DNA from: Streptomyces violaceoruber
GTDB lineage: Bacteria > Actinomycetota > Actinomycetes > Streptomycetales > Streptomycetaceae
Length of the DNA: 64,000 nt
Assembly (NCBI GenBank): GCA_000720805.1
Contig: JODI01000026.1
Location: 44,536 to 108,535 of the forward strand
Direction of reading: 5' to 3'
Shown: in pieces, positions 26,524 to 35,696 of the stretch
How positions within the stretch are numbered: the first letter of the stretch is position 1
Layout: every line of letters starts with the position of its first letter
Translations under genes and position numbers: made by a program
Notes under the pieces: generated by a model
Database searches by the model: none
Told to the model about the DNA's origin: nothing
What the model saw: only the letters and a program-made list of their open reading frames with translations

Positions 26524-27441
26524 CTACGGGCGTACGCGGATGACTGTCTTCCCGCTGCGTCGCGTGGTCGGGTTCAGGGCACCGATGGCGTCATCGAAGC
26601 TCGCGACGTCAACGATGTTGGTCCGCAGCCGTCCGTCCCGCACCCGTTGCACGATCTCACCCAGTTCGGCACGATCGGCCTCGACGACGAAGTCCACCGC
26701 CAGGCCGTCAGTGGGCCGCGCCTCGACCGGGCCGACGATACATACCAGCGTTCCTCCGGCCTTGATCAGGGCGGCGGACCGCCTCTGAATGTCGCCACCG
26801 ATGACATCGAAGACCAGGTCGACGCCGCCGACGTCTTTCAGCGCGTCCTTCTCGAGGTCGACGAACTCATGCGCGCCGAAGTCGAGTGCCTTCTCACGGT
26901 CGGCGGCGCGTCCGGTGCCGATGACGTAAGCGCCGGCCTCACGTGCGAGCTGGGTCACCATCGTCCCGACTGCACCGGCTGCGCCATGGGCGAGGACGGT
27001 CTGGCCGGCCTGAAGGCGGCCGTGCTGGAACAGCCCCTGCCACGCGGTCAGACCTGAGATCGGCAGGGACGCGCCTACCGTGAAGTCGACGTCGCCGGGC
27101 AGCGGTGCGAGGTTGCGTGCTTCGATCGCCACGTACTCCGCAAGGGTGCCGTCGCGGTGCCAGTCGGCGAGGCCGAACACCCGCTGCCCGACCGACAGCC
27201 CCGTCGTGCCGTAGCCGAAGGCGGTGACCACTCCGGCCAGCTCGTGGCCGGGGATCGACGGTGTCTTTTCACGGCCGGCGCGATCGGTCCAGGTCGATGG
27301 CCACTCCATCTCAGTCGGGACGAAGCCCGATGCATGAATCTGAACGATGACGTCGTTGATCGCTGCGGACGGCTCAGGCCGCTCCGTCAGCGTCATCCCG
27401 GCCGTTCCCGCGGCCTGGTCGGTTACCACAATGGCTTTCAT
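26524..27441 (-). CDS. MDR-type NADP-dependent quinone oxidoreductase
   Basis: A 305-residue zinc-independent MDR enzyme: MKAIVVTDQAAG start, PSIPGHELAGVVTAFG, the nucleotide-binding LAHGAAGAVGTMVTQLAREAG and GAHEFVDLEKD. The GHE is followed by no catalytic-zinc Cys/His set, so a quinone or enoyl reductase role is likely. ATG 27441. Located directly downstream of a nitroreductase remnant on the same strand. Confidence 0.88.
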   Translation of the reverse strand: MKAIVVTDQAAGTAGMTLTERPEPSAAINDVIVQIHASGFVPTEMEWPSTWTDRAGREKTPSIPGHELAGVVTAFGYGTTGLSVGQRVFGLADWHRDGTLAEYVAIEARNLAPLPGDVDFTVGASLPISGLTAWQGLFQHGRLQAGQTVLAHGAAGAVGTMVTQLAREAGAYVIGTGRAADREKALDFGAHEFVDLEKDALKDVGGVDLVFDVIGGDIQRRSAALIKAGGTLVCIVGPVEARPTDGLAVDFVVEADRAELGEIVQRVRDGRLRTNIVDVASFDDAIGALNPTTRRSGKTVIRVRP

Positions 27442-27495
27442 GGAGATGATCCCATTCCTCGTAGGTGTGGTGGGTTTTGGTTTCCGGGTGGGTTT

Positions 27496-27900
27496 TTACA
27501 TGAAGGTGAACAGCTGGTCGGGGTCGAAGCGGGAGATCGGGGTGGTGTACACCCTCTCCGGGTCGGGGTAGCCGAGGGCCGGCAGCACGGTCGTGTTGTG
27601 TCCGGTTTCGCGGATCTTGAACGCCTTGTCGACACTGGTCGGGTCGAAGCCCTCCAGCGGCGTGGCCTCGACGCCGAGCTCAGCGCCGCCATCATGGTCA
27701 GGCCCACCGCCATGTAGGTCTGCTTCTCCATCCAGTGGTTCAGGTCCTTGTAGCCATAGTTGCGCAGGCTGAGGAAGTGGAGACGTCGCGGTGGCCGTAG
27801 CTCGCCAGTACCAGCACCTTGCCCCGGGCATCGTCGGATTTGACGCCCACCGCCTGCGGGAACAGAGCGCCGAAGGTGTGGGTCTCGGGGTCCACCATCA
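27496..27900 (-). pseudogene. Nitroreductase-family remnant, truncated with two frameshifts
   Basis: Three minus-strand frames together read DDARGKVLVLASYGHRDVST, then LSLRNYGYKDLNHWMEKQTY plus MAVGLTMMAA, then LGVEATPLEGFDP, KAFKIRETGHNTTVLPALGY and the end FDPDQLFTFM. This is the C-terminal two-thirds of an oxygen-insensitive NAD(P)H nitroreductase (FMN enzyme). Shifts lie near 27783 and 27683; the N-terminus with the first FMN-binding Arg/Ser segment is not found upstream. Confidence 0.75.
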
Positions 27901-28104
27901 CCGATCAGGAGGGGAAGAAGGAGATCGTGACCGCCGGCCCGAACTGGACCCGGCCTGGTGTCGGAGTGACGAGGTCGTGAATGTGTGCGTGGTGCCGATG
28001 GATTCGTCCGGGGGCGTCGACGATGTCCGCGCACGCCAGCGACCGGGCCGCCCGAGCACGCCGCTCGGCCACCGCCTCTCGGTCTTCGCCCGGCGGGGCG
28101 GGGG

Positions 28105-28395
28105 TCACGGCAGCTCCAAGGTACGGATCGACATCAGGGTGAGCTGGAGCCGGCGTGGTCGGTCGACGAGCAGCACCTCGCACTCCGAGCACGCCGGACA
28201 GCGCACCACCATGCCGGGACAGCGCAGATAGACCCTGGTCTCGGCGACGCGGTGCCGATCCCCGCACTCGGCACACTCCAGGACGATCGTGGTTGAGTCC
28301 CGGCCCAGGGCCAGGGACATCGCCCCGGCGACGGCGTTGCCGTCCACATAGCCGTCCTCCGGGGGCACCGAGAGGAGGTTCTCCTCTGCGTTCAC
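28105..28395 (-). CDS. DUF6510-like zinc-ribbon protein
   Basis: A 96-residue protein with two CxxC pairs (ECAECG and RCPACS) around a short beta segment, consistent with a zinc ribbon. I recognise it as the small DUF6510-type partner found beside FAD oxidoreductases and sulfite-oxidase-like enzymes. GTG 28395 has the strong site GGAGG 6 nt upstream. Third gene of a tight operon with the two redox genes. Role unknown: perhaps assembly or electron-transfer accessory. Confidence 0.75.
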   Translation of the reverse strand: MNAEENLLSVPPEDGYVDGNAVAGAMSLALGRDSTTIVLECAECGDRHRVAETRVYLRCPGMVVRCPACSECEVLLVDRPRRLQLTLMSIRTLELP

Positions 28396-28405
28396 TGCGG
28401 GCCTC

Positions 28406-29125
28406 CTATCCGAACCTCTCGGTCCTTAATGAGTCGGCGTCCAAGCCGGCGCCGATCAGTCCGCGGGCGGCTTCCTCGACGAAGGCGGTCGGGCCGGACA
28501 CGTAAGCCCGCAGCCGCGGCTCGCGAACACCACCGGGATGAAGCAGCGCGCTCATCTGCTCGGCTCTCAGCCGGCCGTGCTCGAACCCCGCCGCGCGTTC
28601 CCGGGTCAGGTGGACGGTGCTCTCCGGCCCGTTGGGACTGCGCAGCTCGTCGGCGAAGATGACCCGGTCCGCGGTGCGCGCGGAGTACACCAGTCGCACC
28701 GGAGTGCCGTGAACGCGGGCGGCCCGCCAGATGGCGCGCATCGGCGCGATGCCGGAGCCGCCGGCGACCAGGAGCAGCGGTACGTCGTCGCCGGGCTGCC
28801 ACACGAAATAGCCCCCCACCGGTCCCATGACCTCAAGGGCATCACCGTCGGTGGCGACGTCGACCAGGTACGGAGACACTTCGCCGTCGTCCACGCGTTC
28901 CACGGTGATCTGCGGCGCCTCCCCGGGCGCGGAGGACAGCGAGAAGCTGCGGGTGGCCTGGTACCCGTCCTCGGCGGTGAGCCGGACGTCGATGTGCTGG
29001 CCGGCGACATGCCCCGGCCAGCCGGCGACGGCGAGCCGGATGCTGCGCGCCGAGGTGCTCTCACGCGCCGTACCGGCCACAGTGGCGGCTCGCCAGCCGT
29101 GAACGGGGCGCACGCGCGGTGGCAT
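28406..29125 (-). CDS. FAD/NAD-binding oxidoreductase (ferredoxin reductase-like)
   Basis: A 239-residue flavoprotein reductase: FAD motif RSFSLSSAPGE (RxxS), VMGPVGGYFVW and the NAD-binding VAGGSGIAPMRAIWR, ending YVSGPTAFVEEAARGLI. No [2Fe-2S] domain. ATG 29125 lies ten bases after the Mo-enzyme stop; an upstream start at 29173 would overlap it. Likely transfers electrons between NAD(P)H and the neighbouring molybdoenzyme. Confidence 0.86.
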   Translation of the reverse strand: MPPRVRPVHGWRAATVAGTARESTSARSIRLAVAGWPGHVAGQHIDVRLTAEDGYQATRSFSLSSAPGEAPQITVERVDDGEVSPYLVDVATDGDALEVMGPVGGYFVWQPGDDVPLLLVAGGSGIAPMRAIWRAARVHGTPVRLVYSARTADRVIFADELRSPNGPESTVHLTRERAAGFEHGRLRAEQMSALLHPGGVREPRLRAYVSGPTAFVEEAARGLIGAGLDADSLRTERFG

Positions 29126-29135
29126 GGCTGAACGG

Positions 29136-29729
29136 TCAATCACCGTAGTAGCGCTGTTCGAGGAACGGGTCACCGCGGTGGTGGTAGCCGGCGTTCTCCC
29201 AGAACCCCAGCTCGTCCTCGGGCATCACCCGGATCCCACGCAACCACTTGGCGGACTTCCACAGATACAGGTGCGGCACCAGCAGCCGAACCGGCCCGCC
29301 GTGCTCGGCCGGGATCGGACCGCCCTCGTAGCCCACCGCGACCATCGCGTCGCGGTCCACCAGGTCCTCCACCGGGACGTTCGTGGTGTAGCCGCCGTAC
29401 GAGGACACCAGCGCGTAGGGCTCGTCGGCCACCCCCGCGTCCTCCAGCACGGCCGCCACCGGAACGCCCTGCCAGGTTGTCCCCAGCTTGGACCAGTGCG
29501 TGACGCAGTGAATGTCGGTGGTCAGGTCCACCACGCCCAGATCGCGCAGCGATGCCCACGAGTAGGTCCTCTCCGTGGTCCCGTCGGTGACCACCAGCTC
29601 CCACGCGCGGGTCGGTACGTGCTGGGTCGGGCCCGCCGTGAGGACCGGGAAGTCACTGGTGACGAACTGCCCCGGCGGGACCGCGCCTTCCGTGCGTCGA
29701 GGACGTCCCGTGAATCCGCGCGTGACCAT
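29136..29729 (-). CDS. Sulfite oxidase-like molybdopterin-dependent oxidoreductase
   Basis: A 197-residue Oxidoreductase-Mo-domain protein of the short, cytoplasmic type. DIHCVTHWSKLGTTWQGVPV contains the molybdenum-ligating Cys; GGPVRLLVPHLYLWKSAKWL is the pterin-binding region. No signal peptide or dimerisation domain. ATG 29729 has GGTGAG 7 nt upstream. First gene of the three-gene operon. Reaction unknown; YedY-like methionine-sulfoxide reduction would fit the nearby msrA remnant only loosely. Confidence 0.85.
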   Translation of the reverse strand: MVTRGFTGRPRRTEGAVPPGQFVTSDFPVLTAGPTQHVPTRAWELVVTDGTTERTYSWASLRDLGVVDLTTDIHCVTHWSKLGTTWQGVPVAAVLEDAGVADEPYALVSSYGGYTTNVPVEDLVDRDAMVAVGYEGGPIPAEHGGPVRLLVPHLYLWKSAKWLRGIRVMPEDELGFWENAGYHHRGDPFLEQRYYGD

Positions 29730-29992
29730 GTGTCGCTCACCACCCATCGTATCGACAGCGTAACCAACCGTGAGCATTCTCGCCTCCGTCACGATCAGCA
29801 GCCCGGAAGCCGCCGACCGTGGCGTGCGCGGTGGAATCGGCCACCTTGACGGTCGCACCGACATCATCGTCGACACTGCCGGAGCCTGAACGCTCCACGC
29901 CCCGCGTCAGTGAGGCCCACCCACGGATCTCCGTTGGGTACCAGTGAACTTCTCGAGTCGCTCGCACGACGCGGCCGCTCAGGCGCCCGCCA

Positions 29993-30439
29993 TCAATCCC
30001 TCGCGCGTGTGGGAAGCCGCCATCCCGGGCGGACAAAGCGGCGGGTGTATCCGTTGGGATAGCGCTCCAAGTAATTTCGGTGCTCGGGCTCGGCCTCCCA
30101 GAAGAGACCGACGGGTTCAATCTTTCCTCTGCTCTTTCTCCACGTAATATATCGCCGAGCGGTAGCTGAGACCGACGTCGTTACCCTGGCGGTTCTTCGT
30201 CGTTGGATCGTGGATCTGGAGGAAAACTCCAGCAGCGTACGGAAGTCGGTCTGGTCGTGATCGAGCGTGATCTCGATCGCCTCGGCGTGTGTGCCGTTGT
30301 TGCGGTACGTGGCGTTGGGCACGTTACCGCCGGTGTAGCCGACGCGAGTCCACGCCACTCCAGGCAGGCGGCGAATGAGGTCCGGCATGCCCCAGAACAA
30401 TTCGCCGGCCAGAACGGCCCTCTGTGTCCGTCCTGTCAT
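29993..30439 (-). pseudogene. msrA: Peptide methionine sulfoxide reductase A, decayed
   Basis: Begins at ATG 30439; reads [31 protein letters not shown] and AEAIEI as in MsrA, but the catalytic GCFWG is GELFWG, so the nucleophilic Cys is replaced by Leu. Near 30225 one T is missing; the other frame gives [20 protein letters not shown] and [12 protein letters not shown]. About 25 residues before the C-terminal [20 protein letters not shown] are deleted, and the usual GYTCHF Cys is Arg. Not functional. Confidence 0.85.
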
Positions 30440-31227
30440 CCCATTTCTCTGCGCTTGTAACCCAAGACGCAGGTGGCGCCCACTATTCCATGCCGCCCTC
30501 CTGTGTCACACGGCATTGCTCCTATGGCAGATGGGAGACAACCTCTAGATATTTGCCGTACTCGGACATTGTCCCTCCTTCCGGTCGAGCCGGAAGCGCG
30601 GGCTGGCGCATCTCATCACCGGGCTTCGGGACGGACCTGCCACGTTTCTGATTCGCTTACGGATTCCGCGCATCGCAACGTGCGCGGACAGGCGTGATCG
30701 CGGATCTGTGGATTGGCGCCCACCAGACAGGCCCGCTGACAAGGGGCCGGGGACGACGAGGCCCGCTACTGGATGCCCCGGAGCATGACCGGACATCGCG
30801 TAGATACCAGCGCCGTACATCCGCGCTGCCCGCCCCGCGCGGGAGGCCCGGGACGCCGGGCTGGGCTGGACCGGCTGCTGGAGTCCGCCGTGGAGTCCCA
30901 TTCCGAGTGGCCGGCGGTGCGCGAGGGGCGGTTGGTCTGGCCCGGCCTCCCCCAGGAGCTCGCCCGTCGTTACCCGCACAAGGCGATTGTCCTGCCGCAT
31001 CACTATGCGGTGGCCGCGGTGTTCTGGAGTGACCAGCTGGCGCCGACCGCCGAACTGGACCGAGCCCTATCCCGCCTCGCTGGCACGAGCCCTGCTCGCC
31101 GAACTGCGCGGAGCAGACCTGTCGGAGCGGCGAGACGCGCCCGTTGATTCTTCGACCGGTCCTAATGCCATCAGATGGGGCAATCTGGGTCAGAACCTTG
31201 CCCCGCCGACCGGCCGCCGGAGTCACG
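30440..31227. other. Gene-poor stretch
   Basis: No gene I can support. A plus-strand frame at about 30870-31080 contains LPQELARRYPHKAIVLPHHY and AVAAVFWSDQLAPTAELDRA, which looks protein-like but matches no family I know; it may be a fragment. Confidence 0.3.
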
Positions 31228-32436
31228 ATGTCGTACGACAACCTGGTCATCGTTCTCGCGGTAGCCGCCAGCGTCCCCTTCCTCCTCGCCCTGGTGCCCC
31301 GCGTCCCTCTCCCGGGCCCGGTCCTCGAGATCGTGGCCGGCGTCGTTCTTGGCCCGGCGGTGCTGAATGTGGTGCAGCCGGACGCCACCGTTCAGGCCTT
31401 GTCGATCATTGGACTGAGCTTCCTGTTGTTCCTTGCCGGGCTCGAGATCGACTTCAAGCACCTACGCGGGCTGCGGGCGAGGCTCGTCGGCATTGGTCTG
31501 GCCGGCACACTTGCGCTGGCCGCAGCCGTCGGCTGGATGCTGCACATCGCCGGGTTGTTCGAGAGCCCGCTGCTCCTCGGCACCGCGCTGGTGGCCACGT
31601 CTCTGGGACTTCTGGTCCCGATCCTCGAGGACGCCGGCACGGTCGACCGGCCAGTTGGCCAGCTGACCATCCGTGGAGGCTCGGCAGGTGAGATCAGCGC
31701 TGTGGTGTTGCTGTCGCTGTTCTTCTCCGAGCATGCATCGGGCCCGGCTTCCCGGCTGCTTCTCCTGCTCGGCCTTGCTTGCCTGATGGTGCTCATCGTG
31801 GTGGCCTCAATACGCGCAGGACGCTCCATGTGGCTGTCCCAGACGGTAATGAACCTGGCGGACACGAGCGCTCAAGTCCGGGTCCGCTTGACAATGGTTC
31901 TGATCGTTGGTCTATCCGCCGTCGCCCTGCATCTCGGATTCGAGGCCGTACTGGGTGCCTTCATCGCAGGGGCCGTGCTACGGCTGGTCGACCCCGACTC
32001 CGAACAGACGCACCCGCAGCTCCACGTCAAACTGGAGGGCCTCGGCTACGGCTTTCTCATCCCGGTCTTCTTCGTGACGAGCGGCATCCAGTTCGACCTT
32101 GGAGCCCTGTTCGCGGACGCCGGAACGGCGCTGCGGGTACCGATGTTCCTTGCCGCGCTCCTCCTCGTTCGTGGAGTGCCCGCATTGGTCTACCGCAGCG
32201 CCGGCCTCTCGCGCGCCGAGGTCATGGCCAGCGGACTCTTGCAGGCCACCTCGCTCCCGGTCATCGTGGCTGCGACGACGATCGGCTTGAAGTTGGAGGC
32301 GATCCGACCGGCTAACGCCGCCGCGCTGGTGGCGGCAGGCCTGCTGTCAGTGGTCGTGTTTCCTCTGACGGCCTTGCCATTGCTGAACCGTTCACGAAGA
32401 TCCGCAAGATCGGGGCCGGAGAAGGAGGCGGATTGA
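31228..32436 (+). CDS. Cation/proton antiporter (CPA2, Kef/NapA type)
   Basis: A 402-residue integral membrane antiporter with about twelve to thirteen helices: VPLPGPVLEIVAGVVLGPAV, LSFLLFLAGLEIDFKHLR, ALVATSLGLLVPILEDAG and FEAVLGAFIAGAVLR are the family landmarks. No RCK/TrkA-N domain is attached. The exchanged cation (Na+ or K+) cannot be told. ATG 31228 has GGAG 6 nt upstream; the longer frame from 31144 has no support. Confidence 0.87.
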   Translation: MSYDNLVIVLAVAASVPFLLALVPRVPLPGPVLEIVAGVVLGPAVLNVVQPDATVQALSIIGLSFLLFLAGLEIDFKHLRGLRARLVGIGLAGTLALAAAVGWMLHIAGLFESPLLLGTALVATSLGLLVPILEDAGTVDRPVGQLTIRGGSAGEISAVVLLSLFFSEHASGPASRLLLLLGLACLMVLIVVASIRAGRSMWLSQTVMNLADTSAQVRVRLTMVLIVGLSAVALHLGFEAVLGAFIAGAVLRLVDPDSEQTHPQLHVKLEGLGYGFLIPVFFVTSGIQFDLGALFADAGTALRVPMFLAALLLVRGVPALVYRSAGLSRAEVMASGLLQATSLPVIVAATTIGLKLEAIRPANAAALVAAGLLSVVVFPLTALPLLNRSRRSARSGPEKEAD

Positions 32437-32588
32437 TTCGTCGCGACCGCCCACGCGCGGCGCGGGCACCCCCGGTTTCGGAAGAACGTCGACCAGGCGC
32501 AGGACCGTGGAGCGCTCGAAGCGCACGTGCAAGGCTCCCAACTCCCCTGCAAAACAAGAGGTGTTCGAGGTGTTCGCGAGGCGTTCGG

Positions 32589-32937
32589 CTACAGCGTTTC
32601 CGTAACGCCGTTCCGCGACGCCCTCCGCTGACGGCAGGCCCGCACCCGGCAACGGAGGGAGCAGTAGACCGACGCCTTCGACCGCTCCACCCCCATCGTC
32701 CACGACCGCCCACACACCGGGCACTCCGCCTGCTCTCCCCGCTGCATTGCGGCCACCCGCTGCCGGGTCCGCTGAAGCCTTCGCCACCGCCGTGATCTGC
32801 ACCGACCCGAGCCAGAACACCGCCTCTGCCGCCATCGTCTGCGGCAGCGGATCACCGCACTCCCGGCAGTACCGCCGGGCCGTCCCGCCAGCCCCACATC
32901 CAGGCGCACGCACCTCACGGCCAGGGATCAAGAACAC
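32589..32937 (-). pseudogene. Tandem zinc-finger small protein, frameshifted
   Basis: Frame one reads RYCRECGDPLPQ...EAVF; after a shift near 32815 frame two reads CSGSGRCRSRRWRRLQRTRQ, then a second finger CPVCGRSWTMGVERSKASVY, CSLRCRVRACRQRR. Together they form two repeats of CxxC...YC/FCSxRCR treble-clef type. The loss looks like a small deletion between TGTTC repeats. Function unknown. Confidence 0.5.
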
Positions 32938-33038
32938 CTACTCAACAATCTGCACCTCACACTCATCTGCCATGGGCCTCGAAACGAAGGGTGAGACCGC
33001 CATCGCCTTGCGGGATGACGACTGTGTTGGGAGTGCCC

Positions 33039-33638
33039 CTACGGCAGGCCCAGCAGGCCCCAGCCGCGGCGGGCGGTCTCGGTCACCACGTCGCCCCATT
33101 CGCGGATGAGGGTCGCGAACTCCTCGAAGGTGTCCGGGCGTCCGGCCCAGCCCGCGCATTCCGCGGCGAAGGGTCCGCGCAGCTCCTCCAGGCGCGGTGC
33201 GGCGCGCTCCCAGGCACGGGACTTTCCGTGAGCCGCCTCGGGCGGGCAGACGAGAAGTATGTGGGGTCGTCGGCGGTCGGTGACGGGCGGGAAGAAGCCC
33301 CCGCCTCCGGTCAGCGCGGGGTCCTCGGCCGGGTCCTCGTCCCAGATCAGGCCGTTCAGGAAGCGGTCCATCGCGTCGCGCAGGGTTGCGTCGGCGAGCA
33401 CCCGAATGTCGGCCCAGGCATCGCCGGCCTTGGAATGCGACCTGTAGGAGCCGGTGGTGCCGAAGAAGTGGTACTCCGCGCACCACGCCGCACCCTGGTT
33501 CGGGGGCCACACCCATCCATCAGCCAAGCCGTACATGCTGTAGTAGGCGTCGTCGAGATCGGACGGCCACATCGTCTCGTCGAGCGCCCGGATCCGGTCC
33601 TCGACCGGAATGACGCGCAGCCTTTCCCAGTCAGACAT
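33039..33638 (-). CDS. Conserved hypothetical protein
   Basis: 199 residues from ATG 33638 (MSDWERLRVIPVEDRIRALD). No domain recognised; rich in Trp and aromatic residues (LADGWVWPPNQGAAWCAEYH), acidic, no signal peptide or membrane segment. Coding-like codon use. The frame is open upstream to 33755 but has no good start there. A TTAATAT box near 33737 may be its promoter. Confidence 0.65.
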   Translation of the reverse strand: MSDWERLRVIPVEDRIRALDETMWPSDLDDAYYSMYGLADGWVWPPNQGAAWCAEYHFFGTTGSYRSHSKAGDAWADIRVLADATLRDAMDRFLNGLIWDEDPAEDPALTGGGGFFPPVTDRRRPHILLVCPPEAAHGKSRAWERAAPRLEELRGPFAAECAGWAGRPDTFEEFATLIREWGDVVTETARRGWGLLGLP

Positions 33639-33764
33639 GCGCAGGGTGAGGTCCAGTCCCACAACGACAGGATATGCCGGGCGACGCAGCGGCTGCGGCC
33701 AGCCCCCATGGATGATGGGGAGTTGGTGCGCGATATTAACAACGCTCGTGATCAATACACCTAG

Positions 33765-34010
33765 TCACTGGGCGTAGGAGCCCAGGAGGAGGCCGGCGAA
33801 CGCCCCGGCGAGGAGGAACGGGCCGAACGGGAACCTGGTCGCCCGGCCGGCCCGACCCGCGAGGATGAGGGCGATGCCGTACAGCGCGCCGAGCAGGTAC
33901 CCGGCGAAGGTTCCGATCAGGACGATGGGCCAGCCGTACCAGCCCAGGACGGCACCCAGGACGAGGGCGAGTTTCACATCGCCGAATCCGAAGCCCTTGC
34001 TGATGAAGGC
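33765..34010 (-). pseudogene. Prepilin peptidase (A24) C-terminal fragment
   Basis: FISKGFGFGDVKLALVLGAV contains the FGxGD-type catalytic motif of A24 aspartyl peptidases, followed by GWPIVLIGTFAGYLLGALYG and the end helix. Everything before, including the first catalytic Asp and methylase domain, is missing; sequence beyond about 34010 belongs to another gene on the opposite strand. Confidence 0.72.
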
Positions 34011-34332
34011 GACCTGCACCACCACCTTCGACGGTGTCAAGGTCCAATGGGCCGTCACCATCGGCGACAACGCCGCCTGGTCCGACAACTACGTGCAGTA
34101 CAAGGCGACTCCGAACAAGGGCATCCTCACGCGGGAGGGAGTCGCCAGGTACCTCTATGGGAACCACAAGGGCTACATCGACTACGCCCTGTGCAACAAC
34201 ATCCCCGAAGCCGCGGCAGTCCCCGTGAACGCGAATAGCCAGTACCGCTGTGAGGTCGTGCGCAAGGGCACCAAGCCCACTGGCTATTCGAACCGTGTCT
34301 GGGCCACCGAAGCAGGTCCACGGTCGTACTGA
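34003..34332 (+). CDS. C-terminal part of an unrecognised secreted-type protein
   Basis: From ATG 34003: MKATCTTTFDGVKVQWAVTI, TREGVARYLYGNHKGYIDYA, ending VWATEAGPRSY; three Cys suggest a disulfide domain. The start lies inside the A24 peptidase fragment, so the native N-terminus and any signal peptide were probably lost at the rearrangement. Family not recognised. Confidence 0.5.
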   Translation: MKATCTTTFDGVKVQWAVTIGDNAAWSDNYVQYKATPNKGILTREGVARYLYGNHKGYIDYALCNNIPEAAAVPVNANSQYRCEVVRKGTKPTGYSNRVWATEAGPRSY

Positions 34333-34383
34333 CCACCTCGGTGTCAGTCGTACGGACGGCCGCCGTTTGCCGACACTCTCGCG

Positions 34384-34700
34384 TCAGCCGGTCTTCTCCG
34401 GGGGCAGGGCCAGGTCGAGGTACGCGTTGAGGCTGGCGCTGTCGAGCTTGCCGTCCATCGACAGGGACCGCAGCAGCGTGTCGGCGACGGCGTCGCGGGG
34501 GATCTCGAGACGGCTCTGGGCCTCGCGGACGATGTCGCCGATGGCGTACCAGCCGTAGTCGGGGTGGTGGCGGATGAGCCAGTCCAGGGTCTCGGCGACG
34601 GGGTGGTCAGGGCGTAGAAGTGCGTGCGGTCGTCGCCTTCGTCGCTGTCCCAGCCGTGCTGTTCCGTCAGTTCATCGAGGACGGCGTGACGGCCGACACA
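34384..34700 (-). pseudogene. Small hypothetical protein with one frameshift
   Basis: First frame DELTEQHGWDSDEGDDRTHF then YAL; near 34605 it shifts to HPVAETLDWLIRHHPDYGWY, DIVREAQSRLEIPRDAVADT and ends DLALPPEKTG at 34384. One added G in CCCTGACCACC (CTG GAC CAC) restores a single protein of about 105 residues. No family named. The following 290 bp to 34993 hold nothing evident. Confidence 0.55.
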
Positions 34701-34993
34701 ACCCGGAGGTCCTGCTGGATTGGGGCGTGACCACCACACCGTTCCCGGGGACCCAGCGGTGGTGAGCCCTGTTGCCGGAACTCATGCTCGGCCGAACACC
34801 CCGGACCGTGTTGGGAGTTCTGGTTGCCCGCGTTCCCTCCGCGTCGGGGCGGCCCGGATCGGGTCTGCAGTCGGGGGATGCGGGGGCGGCCCGCGGCCGG
34901 AGGCCACTGTTCAAAAGCGCCTCATGCCCAGGAACAGCATTGCGCACGTCCCGGCCTGTCGTGCCTCCCTTGGAACTTGGTCCGGAGTGTCTC

Positions 34994-35671
34994 TCAGCGG
35001 CCGCTTGCGCCGGGCCCGGACAGGGCCCGGCGTACAAACTGTTCGCACACCGCGCACGCGGACTCGAAACCGACCTCTTCGGGGGCGACCAGGAGCTGGG
35101 CACCGGTACCACGCAACATGCCGGTGATCGCGGTTGCCGCACCGGCGGGGTCGGTGTCGGTCCTGATCGTCCCGTTCCGCTGACCCGAGCGCACGAACTC
35201 CTCGATCTTTCCGCGGATGTCGCTGTCGAAGTCCGCGAACACCTCTCGCAGGACCGATTCCTCAGGAAGTGCGGATCCCCACATCGCGAAGAAGGCGCGC
35301 GCCTCGTCGGGATTTCGGTCGATCCATGTGAGGTAGGACCGGACCAACGCGACCAGCGACTCCAGCCCATCCCCGGTCAGTCCTTCGACCACCTCGACGA
35401 GCCCGCGTTGACTCTCGCGCGCCACACGCTGCAGCAGCGCCACCTTGGTCCCGAAATGGTGGTTGACCAGACCCCGGCTGTACCCGGCCTCCGCACCGAC
35501 ATCCGCGACCGAGGTCTGATCGACCCCACGGCGCGCGACGAGCCGACCGGCGGCTTCCACGAGTGACTGCTCCGCCTGATCACGCCGCTCCTGCTTCGTG
35601 CGCGGTTCTGTCCTGTCCGGTCCGACCGAACGGGAAGCAGTGGATGCGGACATACGGGGGGTTGACGACAT
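34994..35671 (-). CDS. TetR-family regulator
   Basis: A 225-residue repressor: SVADVGAEAGYSRGLVNHHFGTK helix-turn-helix and a C-terminal domain with WIDRNPDEARAFFAMWGSAL. ATG 35671 is used though no good ribosome-binding site precedes it; a leaderless start or the ATG at 35653 is possible. It diverges from the MpaB-type oxygenase gene with an AT-rich dyad between, so it probably represses it. Confidence 0.85.
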   Translation of the reverse strand: MSSTPRMSASTASRSVGPDRTEPRTKQERRDQAEQSLVEAAGRLVARRGVDQTSVADVGAEAGYSRGLVNHHFGTKVALLQRVARESQRGLVEVVEGLTGDGLESLVALVRSYLTWIDRNPDEARAFFAMWGSALPEESVLREVFADFDSDIRGKIEEFVRSGQRNGTIRTDTDPAGAATAITGMLRGTGAQLLVAPEEVGFESACAVCEQFVRRALSGPGASGR

Positions 35672-35696
35672 GCGTCGAGATTACTAGCTTGAATTA

